Source: Scylla paramamosain
Taxonomy: Eukaryota; Arthropoda; Malacostraca; Decapoda; Portunidae
Assembly: GCF_035594125.1 (NCBI RefSeq)
Contig: NC_087166.1
Span: forward strand, 19,958,766 to 20,022,765
DNA: 64,000 nt
Reading direction: 5' to 3'
In this document: positions 24,162 to 41,740 of the stretch, piece after piece
Numbering within the stretch: position 1 is the first letter of the stretch
Layout: each line of letters begins with the position of its first letter
Made by a program: the position numbers and the translations under genes
The notes under the pieces: model-generated
Seen by the model: the letters and a program-made list of their open reading frames with translations, nothing else
Databases searched by the model: none
Told to the model about the DNA's origin: nothing

Positions 24162-25040
24162 TGTCATGTTGTTGGCCGAGTTTACCTTGAAAGGGAACAC
24201 GTTTTCTTAGTGTCCCCCGTGCTCCATTTAACTGCCTTTCAGACATTATCCTTATTATTGGTTATAAGTTAGTATAAGGCTTATTTACTCATTTTATATC
24301 AAGTAGTATTATTCTCTTCATAATTTAAGTTCTCTATATCTTTTTATGTATAAGAGAGGAAGTATAATTGAGGTGGAAATATGTTGAAACGAGGGGAGCT
24401 TGAGTGGGCAACAACACATTCCAAAGAGAAGGCAGAGCGCCTTAGGTCATAAGGTAGAACGGAGGGGAGGCATCTCTCTGGGAAGAATTTTTGTGTGGAA
24501 TGGTGATGGAGTGAGTGTGTGGAGGTACTAGTGATGTGGCGGTATAATCTTGATATCCAGGATCAGATTAGTGAGTCTTTTTTTTTGGTAACAAGAGCTC
24601 TTGTCGCCTGAAATTCGGTTGGTGAATTGTGCCGCCAACGCTGTTTTGAGGGAGTCATAGATTAAACCAGCAGCCATTTTGTGAGTGGAGGCTGTGGTGT
24701 TGACCTTGGAAGCTGGTGTTGTGGTGTATTGGTGATTTTGGGGATGGTGTTATGGTGTTGTAGGTGATCTTTGGTGATTATGATGACGTCTTGTGAGGTG
24801 TGAGGAGAGGAAACATGGAAAATATTGTTTGGGGACGCGATGATGGCGTCTGAGTAAATTTCTGCGGCTGAAGGAAATATTTCAGTGGCCGGTGGAGGTG
24901 TAAACGGGTTCTGGTGTTGTGTAAAGTGACAAGAACGTCATGTATTAACGTGTACTACTTCATGTTGTTTGTGAATTATCATTAGTATTAATATATATGG
25001 TTGTAACGTAGAATAATCGTATTTTCTACTCCCCCCAACA
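24162..25040 (+). repeat. Candidate LTR of the Gmr1-like element
   Basis: A purine tract (GGGAAAGGGA, 24152-24161) lies 22 bp after the pol stop and is followed by TGTCATGTTG. The segment ends CCCCAACA at 25040, giving TGT...ACA termini and a length of 879 bp. Just after it, CTGGTATTAGAGATGAC resembles a primer-binding site, which would be unexpected after a simple 3' LTR. No second LTR copy lies in the window, so the boundaries are inferred from termini only. Confidence 0.4.
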
Positions 25041-25189
25041 TTTATCTGGTATTAGAGATGACTCCAGGTGTGCTGTGAGGGTACAGTGAGAGGGTGTAAT
25101 TCTGGCGATTTCGGATAGGTCGGGTAGGCACTCGAAGCCTTTAAAAATCCAGACCTTTAAAACTTTCCGGGATCAGTGTAACGTCCACT

Positions 25190-25990
25190 TTCTTGGAAAG
25201 ATAACCGGGATCGTATGATCGTAAGTAAGCGATCCGTAACAGCTTACAGATGCAAGTTTCATTATTCAAGTCTGGTTCACTACCAAACACCTTGTCTAAG
25301 AACATTTTCAAATCAGGCAGATCACAGACATTTAAGCAGTAGTAGGATCAACTGACATGTGATTCACCGTAAAGCATGAATTTGAGAGTTCTTGACAGTC
25401 AGCATCAGATGTTAGTCTACCCCTTAAACAATATCCAAACGGATTCTCAAATAATTAAAGGCTGCTCACAGTTTTAACCACTTTAGAAAGCAGCTCACAA
25501 CAGGCTGTGCCAATCAGCATGCCAATATTTTCCATAGATCTAATCGGTAAGTGTAACTGCTATCAATATCCTACTAGGCTCCAAGGTTTGAACATCCCAA
25601 ACATTGCGAGTAATTTCATCTATCCCATATGCATTGATCTGCTAAACTTTCCTCTCTTGGTCCACTAATGGTATGATATCTTCCTTTCTAATATAAGTAA
25701 CATTACCGATTTTAGTGATGTTTATGGCAACATTTATCCCAGGAATTCACAATTTCCTTGCCATTGCATGTGTTATCACTGTGATATCAGAACCATTATC
25801 CAACAGAGACAGGGATGCCATTAAGATACAATGTGCTAACCATTAATATTGCTTTAGACTTATCATTAAGTACCCTGCCAGCTGTGTTGGTATAATGATA
25901 CATAATGTCATCTGCCTGTGTACTGTGTAACAATAGATGTGCCACATGCCACACACCTTGTTTTTAGTCATCACACTATAACCACCTCTT
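25190..25990 (-). pseudogene. BEL/Pao retroelement fragment: zinc knuckle and aspartic protease
   Basis: On the minus strand, read from 25990 downward: VCGVWHVAHLLLH (a decayed gag knuckle), VLNDKSKAILMVSTLYLNG, then LLDNGSDITVITHAMARKL, where the D-N-G-S matches the D[ST]GS active site of BEL/Pao proteases. NVWDVQTLEPS and IGMLIGTACCELL follow, then NPFGYCLRGRLTSD. Several stops and a frameshift before LLDNGS break it. In an intact element the protease would process the gag-pol polyprotein. RT and LTRs were not found. Confidence 0.65.
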
Positions 25991-26034
25991 TGAGTACACT
26001 ATCATGCTAAATGTTGTTCACTCATACAATTATA

Positions 26035-26385
26035 GCACAGTTTCGGTGAAGAATAGGAGGGACTCCATCTGGTTGTTTGAATGTGTGGTTGTAATCAACA
26101 ATGAAAAGATTAGAAACATGTTTCGGACGTAAAGGGGCAGCGAGTGTATTGAAAACATAGCTGCGAAAGATCTTAATGGGTGTCATAAAGTAGTTGGAGG
26201 ATGGAGGAGAGGGAGGAACAAGCCCTGAAACAAGCAAAGTATTTTTTTTTACCAAAGAATTAAGCTTTGGAAATTGGTGAGGTGGCACTGATGCCATCAA
26301 GTTTAAATAAAGGACGAAAAGATGAAGAAACAATGTTATTGGAAATGATTTTGTCTAGGTGACAACCTAGACCAACCTAGATGAT
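26035..26385 (-). pseudogene. Family A LINE copy 6, short diverged fragment
   Basis: Complement matches the linker and start of the RT domain: FMTPIKIFRSYVFNTLA, DGVPPILHRNCA and LVPPSPPSSNYF are legible around indels. No termini are present. Confidence 0.75.
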
Positions 26386-26828
<443 letters not shown>

Positions 26829-26993
26829 ATATTTCCCTATTTTCTTTCCAAATCCTGGAAGTAGCAATTACCACTTCCAGTTAATGTAAGGAATGTTACG
26901 GTGTTTTTATATCCTATTAAATACAGAATTTTGTTAGTACATAGTCTTTTCTTCTTTACCACTTAAAAATAATATTTTTTGTTGTAAATTACA

Positions 26994-27196
<203 letters not shown>

Positions 27197-27212
27197 TATA
27201 CATACATACATA

Positions 27213-29603
<2,391 letters not shown>

Positions 29604-30917
29604 TTTTTTTTTTTTTTTATGTAGGAAGGACACTGGCTAAGGGCAACAAAAATCCAATAAAAAAAATATGCCTACTGAAATGCCAGTCCCATAAAAGGGT
29701 CAAAGCAGTAGTCAAAATTTGATGGATAAGTGTCTTGAAACCTCCCTCTTGAAAGAATTCAAGTCATAGGAAAGAGGAAATACAGAAGCAGGCAGGGAGT
29801 TCCGGAGTTTACCAGAGAAAGGGACGAATGATTGAGAATACTGGTTAACTCTTGTGTTAGAGAGGTGGACAGAATAGGAGTGAGAGAAAGAAGAAAGTCT
29901 TGTGCAGAAGAAAGTCTTGTGGAGACATGCAGTTAGCAAGATCAAAAGAGCAGTTAGCATGAAAATAGCGGTAGAAGACAGCTAGAGATGCAACATCGCG
30001 GCGGAGAGAGAGAGGCTGAAGACAGTCAGTTAGAGGAGAGGAGACGGCCCTTGTACATAGTTAAGCAGCTGGGGGGGGGGGGGTAGAAAAACTGGCGGAG
30101 ATATCTCAGAACGCCTAACTTCATAGAAACTGTTTTAGAGATGAGATGTGAAATTTTCAGTTCACATTATAAGTAAAGGACAGAACGAGGATCTTCAGTG
30201 TAGAAGAAGGGGACAGTTGAGTGTTATTGAAGAAGAAGGGATAGTTGTCTGGAAGGTTGTGTCGAGTTGATAGATGGAGGAATTGAGTTTTTGAGGCATT
30301 GCTCTGCCCAATCAGAAATTTTAGAATAATCAGAAGTCAAGCGTTCTATGGCTTCCCTGTGTGAAATGTTTACTTTCTGAAGAGATGGACGTCTATGAAA
30401 AGACGTGGAAAAGTGCAGGGTGGTATCATCAGCGTAGGAGTGGATAGGACAAGAAGTTTGGTTTAGAAGATAATTAATGAATAATAAGAAGAGACTGGGT
30501 GACAGGACAGAACCCTGAAGAACACCACTATTAATAGATTTAGGAGGAGAACAGTGACCGTCTACCACAGTCAGAAAGAAAACTAGAGATGAAGTTACAG
30601 AGAGAAGGATAGAAGCCGTAGGAGGGTAGTTTGGAAATCAAAGCTTTGTGCCAGACTCTATCAAAAGCTTTTGATATGTCCAAGGCAATAGCAAAAGTTT
30701 CACCAAAATCTCTAAAAGAGGATGACCAAGACTCGGTAAGGAAAGCCAGAAGATCACCAGTAGAGCGGCCTTGACGGAACCCATACTGGCGATCAGATAG
30801 AAGGTTGTGAAGTGATAGATGTTTAAGAATCTTCCTGTTGAGGATAGATTCAAAAACTTTAGATAGGCAGGAAATTAAAGCAATAAGACGGTAGTTTGAG
30901 GGATTAGAACGGTCACT
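29604..30917 (-). pseudogene. Family A LINE copy 8, 5'-truncated
   Basis: Poly-A (T-run 29604-29618). C-terminal part (29712-29960) with a small internal deletion/duplication (agaaagtcttgtg repeated near 29900). A deletion removes the segment with the C-run near 30040. The G-run is expanded near 30070. RT piece 30224-30568 has YADDTTLH. The N-terminal RT piece ends at 30917, where similarity stops. No frame runs through. Confidence 0.85.
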
Positions 30918-31172
30918 CCTTCCGAAGTCCTTGTATTTCTAATCTTTTCATTGTTGGTTACATCCACTCATTCAGACAATCCAGTTGTACTTTTCTTTAT
31001 TTTTTTTTTATTTCCTCTTCTGTGTGGTGATTTTGGTTTGGTCACGGAAAAGTCATCTGATTTTTCAATATAAAAACGCTGCAGTCAATTAATATACTTT
31101 AAAAAATAATGCAAATATCATACTGAGTCTCATTAATATTCATAAATATTTTAAGAATTAAGCAATATACAA

Positions 31173-31479
<307 letters not shown>

Positions 31480-31961
31480 AATACATCGTAAAAGTTACAT
31501 GCATTCAAATTCATTATCTCAACTTTGTGAGGTGGAACTATGTACAGTTTTGGCAAAGTTTACATTACCCTTCACCTAAACTTATTACCCCATGTGCTTT
31601 TTTATACACTGTACCATAAGGGGAGAATCCTAACGTACTTAAGTCTTTTATTGTATTTAGAACAGTTGCTTATAAAGTACTCTTCCTACAAACAACTACC
31701 AGTGTTTTTTTTTTTTTTCAAAGGAAAATTATAAAATTGTTGTTGGTTATACGTAAGGAGGTGCAGCCTGACGATCGGGGGCCGGAGCCTGTTTATACTA
31801 ATATCGACTTTAGGAATGTGCCCCCCGGACGCGGTGACGGCTGTCGTCGCAATCACATTTTCTAAACAACAAAAACTCCACCTACGCTTCTAAGGTTGAC
31901 GATCTATGTGTGTAATAAGTAAGGGAGACTGACTAAGAGTATGAAGAATACTGAAAGTTTT
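31480..31961. other. Unassigned, no gene seen
   Basis: A GC-richer block near 31770-31850 (gatcgggggccggagcc, ccccccggacgcggtgacgg) stands out from the A/T-rich surroundings, but no motif, splice-bounded exon or RNA fold was recognised. Confidence 0.4.
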
Positions 31962-32063
<102 letters not shown>

Positions 32064-32231
32064 TAAATGTTACCGGATGAATGAAGGGGAAAGAGCAAGG
32101 TATCACTCCCTTGTTCCTCTATCTTGGACAAATACGGGGTGGGTAGGTAGCAGGGAGGGAAGTTTGAGACAAAACGAAAAAGGGAGATAGAAAGAGGAAA
32201 GGAACAGGGGAGGAAAAGGACGTATTGTGGA

Positions 32232-34733
32232 TTAGACTTTCTCTCTCTTGATTTTCAATCCAAAGCTGGGTGTTGCGTTTATAGGCACAACGATTTAATT
32301 TGGTCTCGTGCCACGCTCTTAAATCTTCAGAGTTTTCCACCATCTGGCTACGACTAAAGAGTCACTCTCAAACTTAATTTATCTGTGCTGTATACCTCTC
32401 GCCTAACTCCTCTGACTATAAAAAATTCTTTGACTAAACTCTTAAAGTGAAGCACATTCTCTCTTCCCTTTTACAGAGACCTCCATTCTTGGAGACTTCA
32501 ATGTTCACCACCTATTTTGGCTTTCCTCTCTCTTCACTGACCATCCTAGTGAGCGAGCTTTCAACTTTGCTATCCTCCACGACTTAGAGCTGTTGGTGCA
32601 ACACCCTTCTCGTATTCCTGACTGTCTTAGAGAAACACCCAACATTCTTGACCTTTTTCTAACTTCTAAGCCTTCTGCTTTTCTTCTCCGTTAGGCTCCT
32701 CCGATCACAATCTCATATCTGTATCATGTTCTATCGCTCCAATCCCTCCCCAGGATCCCCCTAAGCGGAGGTGTCTCTGGCGTTTTGCTTCTGCTAGTTG
32801 GCGGGACCTGAGGAGGTATTTTGCTGATTTTCCCTGGAATGACTACAGTTTCCTTGTCAGAGGCTCGTCTCTCTGTGCCGAACTCATAACAGAGGTGATA
32901 ATGTCTGGCATGGAAGCGTACATTCCTCACTCTTTTTCTCGATCTAAACCTTCGAAACCTTGGTTTCACACAGCCTATATTCATGCTATATATGATAGAG
33001 AGGTGGCTCACAAGGTACTTGAATCTTCCATCACCAGAATCTCTTGCGTTTTATATTTCTGCCCAGAACCATGCGAAGTCTGTTCTGCAACTAACCAAAA
33101 AGTCCTTCATTAACAGAAAGTGTGAAAATCTTTCAGGATCTAACTCCCTCGTGACTTTTGGCATCTAGCCAAAAACATCTCCGGTAATTTACCTTCTTCT
33201 TTTTCTCTTTTATTTCAACCGGATGGCACCGCTGCTATCACATCTATCTCTAAAGCTGAACTCTTCGCTCAAACCTTTGCTAAAAACTCTACCTTAGACG
33301 ATTCTGGGCTTGTTCCTCCCTCTCCTCCACCCTCTGACTACTTCATGCTACCTATCAAAATTCTACGCAATGATGTTTTCCATGCCCTCGCTGGCCTAAT
33401 CTCTCGGAAGGCTTATGGACCTGATGGAGTCCCTACTATTGTTCTCCGAAGCTGTGTCTCCGTGGTTGCACCTTGCCTAGTCAAACTCTTTAAACATCTA
33501 CCTTCCCTTCTTGCTGGAAGTTTGCCTACTTTCAGCCTCTTCCTAAAAAGAGTGACCGTTCCAATCCCTCAAATTACCATCCTATTGCTTTAGTTTCTTG
33601 CCTATCTAAAGTTTTTTTTTTATTTTTCCTCAACAACAAGACTCTTAAACACCTATTACTTCACAAATTTCTATCTGATCGCCAGCTTGGGTTCCGTCAA
33701 GACCGCTCTACTGGTGATCTTCTGGCTTTCCTTACTTATTCTTGGTCATCCTCTTTTAGAGATTTTGGTGAAACTTTTGTTGTTGCCTTAGACATATCGT
33801 AAGCTTTTGATAAAGTCTGGTAGAAGGTTTTGATTTCCAAACTACCCTCCTACGGCTTCTATCCTTCTCTCTGTAACATCATCTCAAGTTTCTTTTCTGA
33901 TCGTTCTATTACTGCTGTGGTAGACAGTCACTATTCTTCTCAATCTATTAACAGTGGTGTTCCTCAAGGTTCTGTTTTGTCACCCACTCTCTTCCTATTA
34001 TTCATTATTGATCTTCTATACCAAACTTCTTGTCCTATGCACTCCTACGCTGATGATACCACCCTGCACTTTTCCACTTCTTTTCAAAGACGTCCAACCC
34101 TTAAGGAAGTAACCAATTCACGCAGGGAAGCCACAGAACGCCTGACTTCAGATCTCTTTAAAATTTCTGTTTGGGGCCTAATCTAACTTAACCTAACCTA
34201 ACCTTCCAAACAACTATCCCTTCGTCATCACTGACACTCAACTGTCTCCCTCTTCTACAATGAGCATCCACTCATACCGCTCTTTTAGACAGGGTAGAAT
34301 CAAAACCTTTTCGTCTCATCAGCTTTTTTCCTCTAATTGACTGTCTTCCGTCTCTTTCTCATCGCCGCAATGTTGCATCTCTTGCTATCTTCTACCGCTA
34401 TTTTCATGCTAACTGCTCTTCCGATCTTGCTAACTGCGTGCCTCTCCGCCTCCCGCGGCCTCGCTGCACAAGACTTTCTTCTATCACCCCTATTCTGTCC
34501 ACCTCTCTAATGCAAAAGTTAACCAGTATTCTCAATCATTCATTCCTTTCTCCGGTAAACTCTGGAACTCCCTGCCTGCTTCTGTATTTCCACCTTCCTA
34601 TGACTTGAATTTCTTCAAGAGGGAGGTTTCAGGACCCTTATCCTTAAACTTCTGACTACCGCTTCGGACCCTATTTGGGGACCGTCATGCTAGTCGGCTT
34701 TTTTTTTTCTCCTTGTCTAGTGTCCTTCCTACA
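32232..34733 (+). pseudogene. Family A LINE copy 9, plus strand
   Basis: Starts within the endonuclease (complement of the family segment around atccaaagctgg), passes [12 protein letters not shown] sequence near 32497, the RT (ILRNDVFHALAG at 33360, SGVPQGSVLSPTLF at 33952, YADDTTLH at 34047) and the C-terminal block to CCTTCCTACA at 34733. Many frame breaks. Two internal deletions: about 60 bp at 34186-34206, replaced by telomere-like sequence, and about 240 bp near 34270. The tail lacks a clean poly-A and runs into (CA)n and A-rich sequence. Confidence 0.85.
34186..34206. repeat. Short telomere-like (CCTAA)n tract at a deletion breakpoint
   Basis: AACTTAACCTAACCTAACCT contains three CCTAA units, complement of the arthropod telomere repeat TTAGG. 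It replaces about 60 bp present in other family A copies between TTGGGGC and CTTCCA. Confidence 0.6.
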
Positions 34734-35631
<898 letters not shown>

Positions 35632-35915
35632 TTATTTATTTGTTTTTTTTTTGGGGGGGAGGGGTGGCGGGTGAGCCTGTGTGTGTGTGTCCTGTTACCA
35701 TCTTGCGCCATGTCCTCACCTGCCGGAATAGTCCCAGTCGTAATGGGGGGTGTGATCGGCCAGGTGCATCAGTGGTGAGGGGTCAGTCAGTAGCAGGAGA
35801 TAACCACGACACTGTCCCGCCTGCCACAATAACTGACTCATTTTGCCTCCATCCAACACCGACACCATCTACACAGCAAAAAGAAATATTATCAGAGTTT
35901 TTTTCACATTATTTC

Positions 35916-36054
<139 letters not shown>

Positions 36055-36129
36055 TTTACAGAAATTGTACACAAAAACTGTATCACGCATAATTATTAAT
36101 TTTTTTAACAATATGATTAGAAGAATTAC

Positions 36130-36510
36130 CTGCTTTGCGTTGGGGAGCAATGAAAGCCGGTCAACAATCTCTGATCCAGCGAAGGCAGAATCCCACACAA
36201 TCCCGAGGACACACTGGGATAGCTCAGATTTCACCATGGCCAGCAGTAGCGTGCTTACGGGCTCGACCTCTATTATCTCCATACCTCCCATCACTTGCAC
36301 AAAAGACGACTTTTGTGGCTTTAAAGAGGCCATTTGCATTTCATTGATTCTCATCAGTGTCCTGTTTTCATCACTCAAGTTGTGTTGGACTGAACGTCTA
36401 CAAATCAAGTGTGTCTGTAAATATTTTTTGGAAGCTGCATAGCATACCGTAGTCTCAGCCGCAATAGAAGCAAAGAATACAAAACACAAACATGTAGACC
36501 TTAACATCAT
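36130..36510 (-). CDS. Putative first coding exon of an ionotropic-receptor-like gene (signal peptide)
   Basis: Minus strand, 127 codons from ATG at 36510 (a second ATG directly follows) to a splice donor (AAGCAG then GTAATT, at 36129). Residues 1-25 ([20 protein letters not shown]...) form a typical signal peptide. The rest is a mixed segment including [20 protein letters not shown] and [17 protein letters not shown], without stops. Layout (signal peptide, LL..L...C-x-V/L-x3 strand, first exon ending about residue 125) resembles N-terminal exons of decapod divergent IRs, which are membrane chemoreceptors. Frame and donor are clear; the family call is pattern-based. The two other IR-like exons on this strand cannot all belong to the same gene in this order. 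Confidence 0.5.
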
Positions 36511-36605
36511 GGATAATACGAACTGCAAACAGATAGTTAATTTATTAAAAAAACAAATAAATAAATAGATAAATAAATAAAAAATATATGTAATTAAAAA
36601 AAAGG

Positions 36606-37213
<608 letters not shown>

Positions 37214-37383
37214 CGGAGGAGGAGGCAAGATGCATGATGTGCGACAAATGTCTGCCCGCACGTCTTAGTTGATTTTAAAAACCCTGTGTGCTCCTACATA
37301 GTCTTCTCCCCGTCTTAATTTTGCCTATATCTTTTTTGTCCCCCAGACATGTGATTAATTTAATGTAATAGCAAACATTTAGG

Positions 37384-37666
<283 letters not shown>

Positions 37667-38036
37667 CCTTTTGATTCCTGTCAGCTGCCGCGCGTCTACG
37701 TAATAACACCGTCGTAAAATGCTGTAGCCAGTAGCCACCGAACTGCTTAGCGGATTAGTTGTATCATTCTTCCTGCGCTGTTTTACAGGTATGGTGTACT
37801 TTGATTTTGTTTCCTACTGTAAAATGCAGTAATTTTTAGATGAAGCAGGAAGGTACTCTGAACAAAGTAACATTTTTTTGGTCAATTGTTATGATGTATT
37901 TTGTGTTATGGTGATTTATGCTGTTTACGGTATATGGGGCTATATTATTGACTTTATATTACGTTTTATCATTAGTATCACCAAACTCAACACGTAACTG
38001 ATATATTTCGTTGCACTGCCCACGGATCCGAAAAAA

Positions 38037-38510
38037 ATGGCAATGGCGGGAATTAAATTCGGCTTCACTTGTGAAGAAAAAGATGGCATGGGGTTATTTG
38101 CTTCAAATTCTTGGGGAATGAGACTCGAGCCAGCTAAGCTTAAGCTCCATCTCGAAAAGTGTCGCCCAATTTCTTGCAAAAGGATAAACATTATTTTCAG
38201 CGGGAGTCATCAGCTCTCAAGTGTTCGTTCATCATGTACGTTCTATGAAAAGATCTCCAATTCAGTGTTTGCTTCTTACATTGTAGCATACAAAGTTGCG
38301 CAGGCCAAGAAGCCTAATGCAACTGTAGAGCAACTTTTGCTACCATGTTGAAAAGAAATGGTTAAATTTGTTGTCGGCGAGGACGCACCACGGAAGTTAA
38401 ATGATATATCTATATCTAGTGACGCTGTATCGAGACGGATAAATGGTATCTCTCAAAACATCAGTGAACACATTGTGAATGAAATAAAGAAATTTCCATT
38501 GTTTCCCCAT
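38037..38510 (+). pseudogene. ZBED-type hAT transposase, N-terminal part
   Basis: Reads MAMAGIKFGFTCEEKDG, a BED-finger remnant with zinc ligands lost, then VFASYIVAYKVAQAKKPN, VEQLLLPC-stop, KEMVKFVVGEDAPRKLN and SSDAVSRRINGISQNISEH. This is the layout of ZBED5/SCAND3-like proteins, which derive from hAT transposases. One stop at 38349. The frame is interrupted at about 38511 by family A copy 10 and resumes at 41741. An intact protein would bind element ends through the BED finger and cut DNA through an RNase H-like fold. Confidence 0.78.
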
Positions 38511-38512
38511 AG

Positions 38513-41500
38513 TTTTTTTTTCTTTTTTTTATGTAGGAAGGACACTGGCCAAGGGCAACAAAAATCCAATAAAAAAAATATGCCCACTGAAATGCTCGTC
38601 CCATAAAAGGGTCAAAGCAGTGGCCAAAAATTGATAAATAAATGTCTTGAAACCTCCCTCTTGAAGGAATTCAAGTCATAGGAAGGTGGAAATACAGAAG
38701 CAGGCAGGGAGTTCTAGAATTTACCAGAGAAAGGGATGAATGATTGAGAATACTGGTTAACTATTGCGTTAGAGAGGTGGACAGAATAGGGGTGAAAGAA
38801 AGAAGAAAGTCTTGTGCAGTTAGCAAGATCAGAAGAGCAGTTAGCATGAAAATAGCGGTAGAAGACAGCTAGATATGCAACATTGCTGCGGTGAGAGAGA
38901 GGCTGAAGACAGTCAGTTAGAGGAGAGGAGTTGATGAGACGAACAGCTTTTGATTCCATCCTGTCTAGAAGAGCACTATGAGTGGAACCCCCCAGACATG
39001 TGAAGCATACTCCATACATGGACGGATAAAGCCCTTGTACAGAGTTAGCAGCTGGGGGGCGGGGTGAGAAAAACTGGCGGAGACGTCTCAGAACGCCTAA
39101 CTTCATAGAAGCTGTTTTAGCAAGAGATGAGATGTTAAGTTTCCAGTTCACATTATAAGTAAAGGACAGACCGAGGATGTTCAGTGTAGAAGAGGGGGAC
39201 AGTTGAGTGTCATTGAAGAAGAGGGGATAGTTGTCTGGATGGTTGTGTCGACTTGATAGATGGAGGAATTGAGTTTTCGAGGCATTAAACAATACCAAGT
39301 TTGCTCTGCCCCAATCAGAAATTTTAGAAAGATCAGAAGTCAAGCGTTCTGTGGCTTCCCTGCGTAAAATGTTTACCTCCTGAAAGGTTGGACGTCTATG
39401 AAAAGACGTGGAAAAGTGCAGGGTGGTATCATCAGCGTAGGAGTGGATAGGACAAGAAGTTTGGTTTAGAAGATCATTAATAAATAATAAGAAGAGAGTG
39501 GGTGACAGGACAGAACCCTGAGGAACACCACTGTTAATAGATTTAGGAGAAGAACAGTGACCGTCTACCACAGCAGCAATAGAACGGTCAGAAAGGAAAC
39601 TTGAGATGAAGTTACAGAGAGAAGGATAGAAACCGTAGAAGGGTAGTTGTGCCAGACTCTATCAAAAGCTTTTGATATGTCCAAGGCAACAGCAAAAGTT
39701 TCACCAAAATCTCTAAAAGAGGATGACCAAGACTCAGTAAGGAAAGCCAGAAGATCACCAGTAGAGCGGCCTTGACGGAACCCATACTGACAATCAGATA
39801 GAAGGTTGTGAAGTGATAGATGTTTAAGAATCTTCCTGTTGAGGATAGATTCAAAAACTTCAGATAGGTAGGAAATTAAAGCAATAGGATGGTAGTTTGA
39901 GGGATTAGAACGGTCACCCTTTTTAGGAACAGATTGAATGTAGGGAAACTTCCAACAAGAAGGAAAGGTAGATGTTGACAGACAGAGCTGAAAGAGTTTG
40001 ACTAGGGAAGGAGCAAGCACGGAGGCACAGTTTCGGAGAACAATAGGAGGGACCCCATCAGGTCCATAAGCCGTCCGAGGGTTTAGGCCAGCGAGGGCAT
40101 GGAAAACATCATTGCGAAGAATTTTAATAGGTGGTATGAAGTAGTCAGAGGATGGAGGAGAGGGAGGAACAAGCTCAGAATCGTCCAAGGTAGAGTTTTT
40201 AGCAAAGGTTTGAGCAAAGAGTTCAGCTTTAGAAATAGATGTGATATCAGTGGTGCCATCTGGTTGAAATAGAGGAGGGAAAGAAGAAGAAGCAAAGTTA
40301 TTGGAGATATTTTTGGCTAGATGCCAGAAGTCACGAGGGGAGTTAGATCTTGAAAGGTTTTGACATTTTCTGTTAATGAAGGAGTTTTTGGCTAGTTGGA
40401 GAACAGACTTGGCATGGTTCCGGGCAGAAATATAAAGTGCATGAGATTCTGGTGATGGAAGGCTTAAGTACCTTTAGTGGGCAATATCTCTATCATGTAT
40501 AGCACAAGAACAAGCTGTGTTAAACCAAGGTTTAGAAGGTTTAGGACGAGAAAAAGAGTGAGGAATGTACGCCTCCATGCCAGACACTATCACCTCTGTT
40601 ATGCGCTCAGCACACAAAGACGGGTCTCTGACACGGAAGCAGTAGTCATTCCAGGGAAAATCAGCAAAATACCTCCTCAGGTCACTCCAACTAGCAGAGG
40701 CAAAACGCCAGAGACAATTTCGCTTAGGGGGATCCTGACGAGGGATTGGAACGATAGGACAAGATAAAGATATGAGATTGTGATCGGAGGAGCCCAACGG
40801 AGAAGAAAGGGTGATAGCATAAGCAGAAGGATTAGAGGTCAGGAAAAGGTTAAGAATGTTGGGCGTATCTCGAAGACGATCAGGAATACGAGTAAGGTGT
40901 TGCACCAATTGCTCTAGGTCATGGAGGATAACAAAGTTGTGGGCTAGTTCACCAGGATGGTCAGTTAAGGCAGAGGAAATCCAAAGCTGGTGGTGAACAT
41001 TGAAGTCTCCAAGAATGGAGATCTCTGCAAAAGGGAAGAGTCAGAATGTGCTCCACTTTGGAAGTTAAGTAGTCAAAGAATTTCTTATAGTCAGAGGAGT
41101 TAGGTGAGAGGTATACAGCACAAATAAATTTAGTATGAGAGTGACTGTAGTCGTAGCGAGATAGTTAAGTCATTGGGTACATAAACGCAGCATCCAGCTT
41201 TAGATCGAAAATGAGAATAGAAAAAGTAGGAGGGAACAGAAAAGGGGCTACTGTCAGTTGCCTCAGACACCTGAGTTTCAGTGAGGAAAAGAAGATGAGG
41301 TTTAGAAGACGAGAAGTGGTGTTCTACAGATTGAAAATTAGATCTTAGACCGCGAATGTTGCAGAAGTTAATGAAGAAAAAGTTGAGGGGGGTGTCAAGA
41401 CACTTAGGGTCGTCGACAGAAAGGCAGTCCGACCTTGGGACATTTATGGTTCCCTCCCCAGATTGGGACTCCTAGGCTGGTGTAGGAGTCGCCATGATGA

Positions 41501-41738
41501 TTTTAAAATTTTTGAGTGAAGGGTGTGTGTGTTATTAGGTGGTTGTAGTTTTGTGTGGAGGAAGAGAGTTGTCTTTATAGGGCAGGCTGTGACTGCCCCC
41601 TTGTGTTGTGAGACACAAAGGGAAACGTTCAGTGAGGTCACAGCTGGTTTTAATGATAAATTCACAGCACCCCCTGAACAATGCTTTAGACCTCACTGGG
41701 AGTAATTATCGTTTCGGCAGGTGTCTACCGCCTCCTCC
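38513..41738 (-). mobile_element. Family A LINE copy 10, full length, inserted in the hAT transposase
   Basis: Poly-A (T-run 38513-38530 with one C) to the shared 5' terminus at 41738. Open pieces: 40474-40908 (end of endonuclease and linker, [12 protein letters not shown]), 39565-40188 ([29 protein letters not shown]), 38714-39571 (SGVPQGSVLSPTLF, YADDTTLH). Breaks include a 13-bp loss near 39648, a 30-bp loss near 38820, and damage around 41140-41160. It would be inactive. Confidence 0.88.
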
Positions 41739-41740
41739 TA

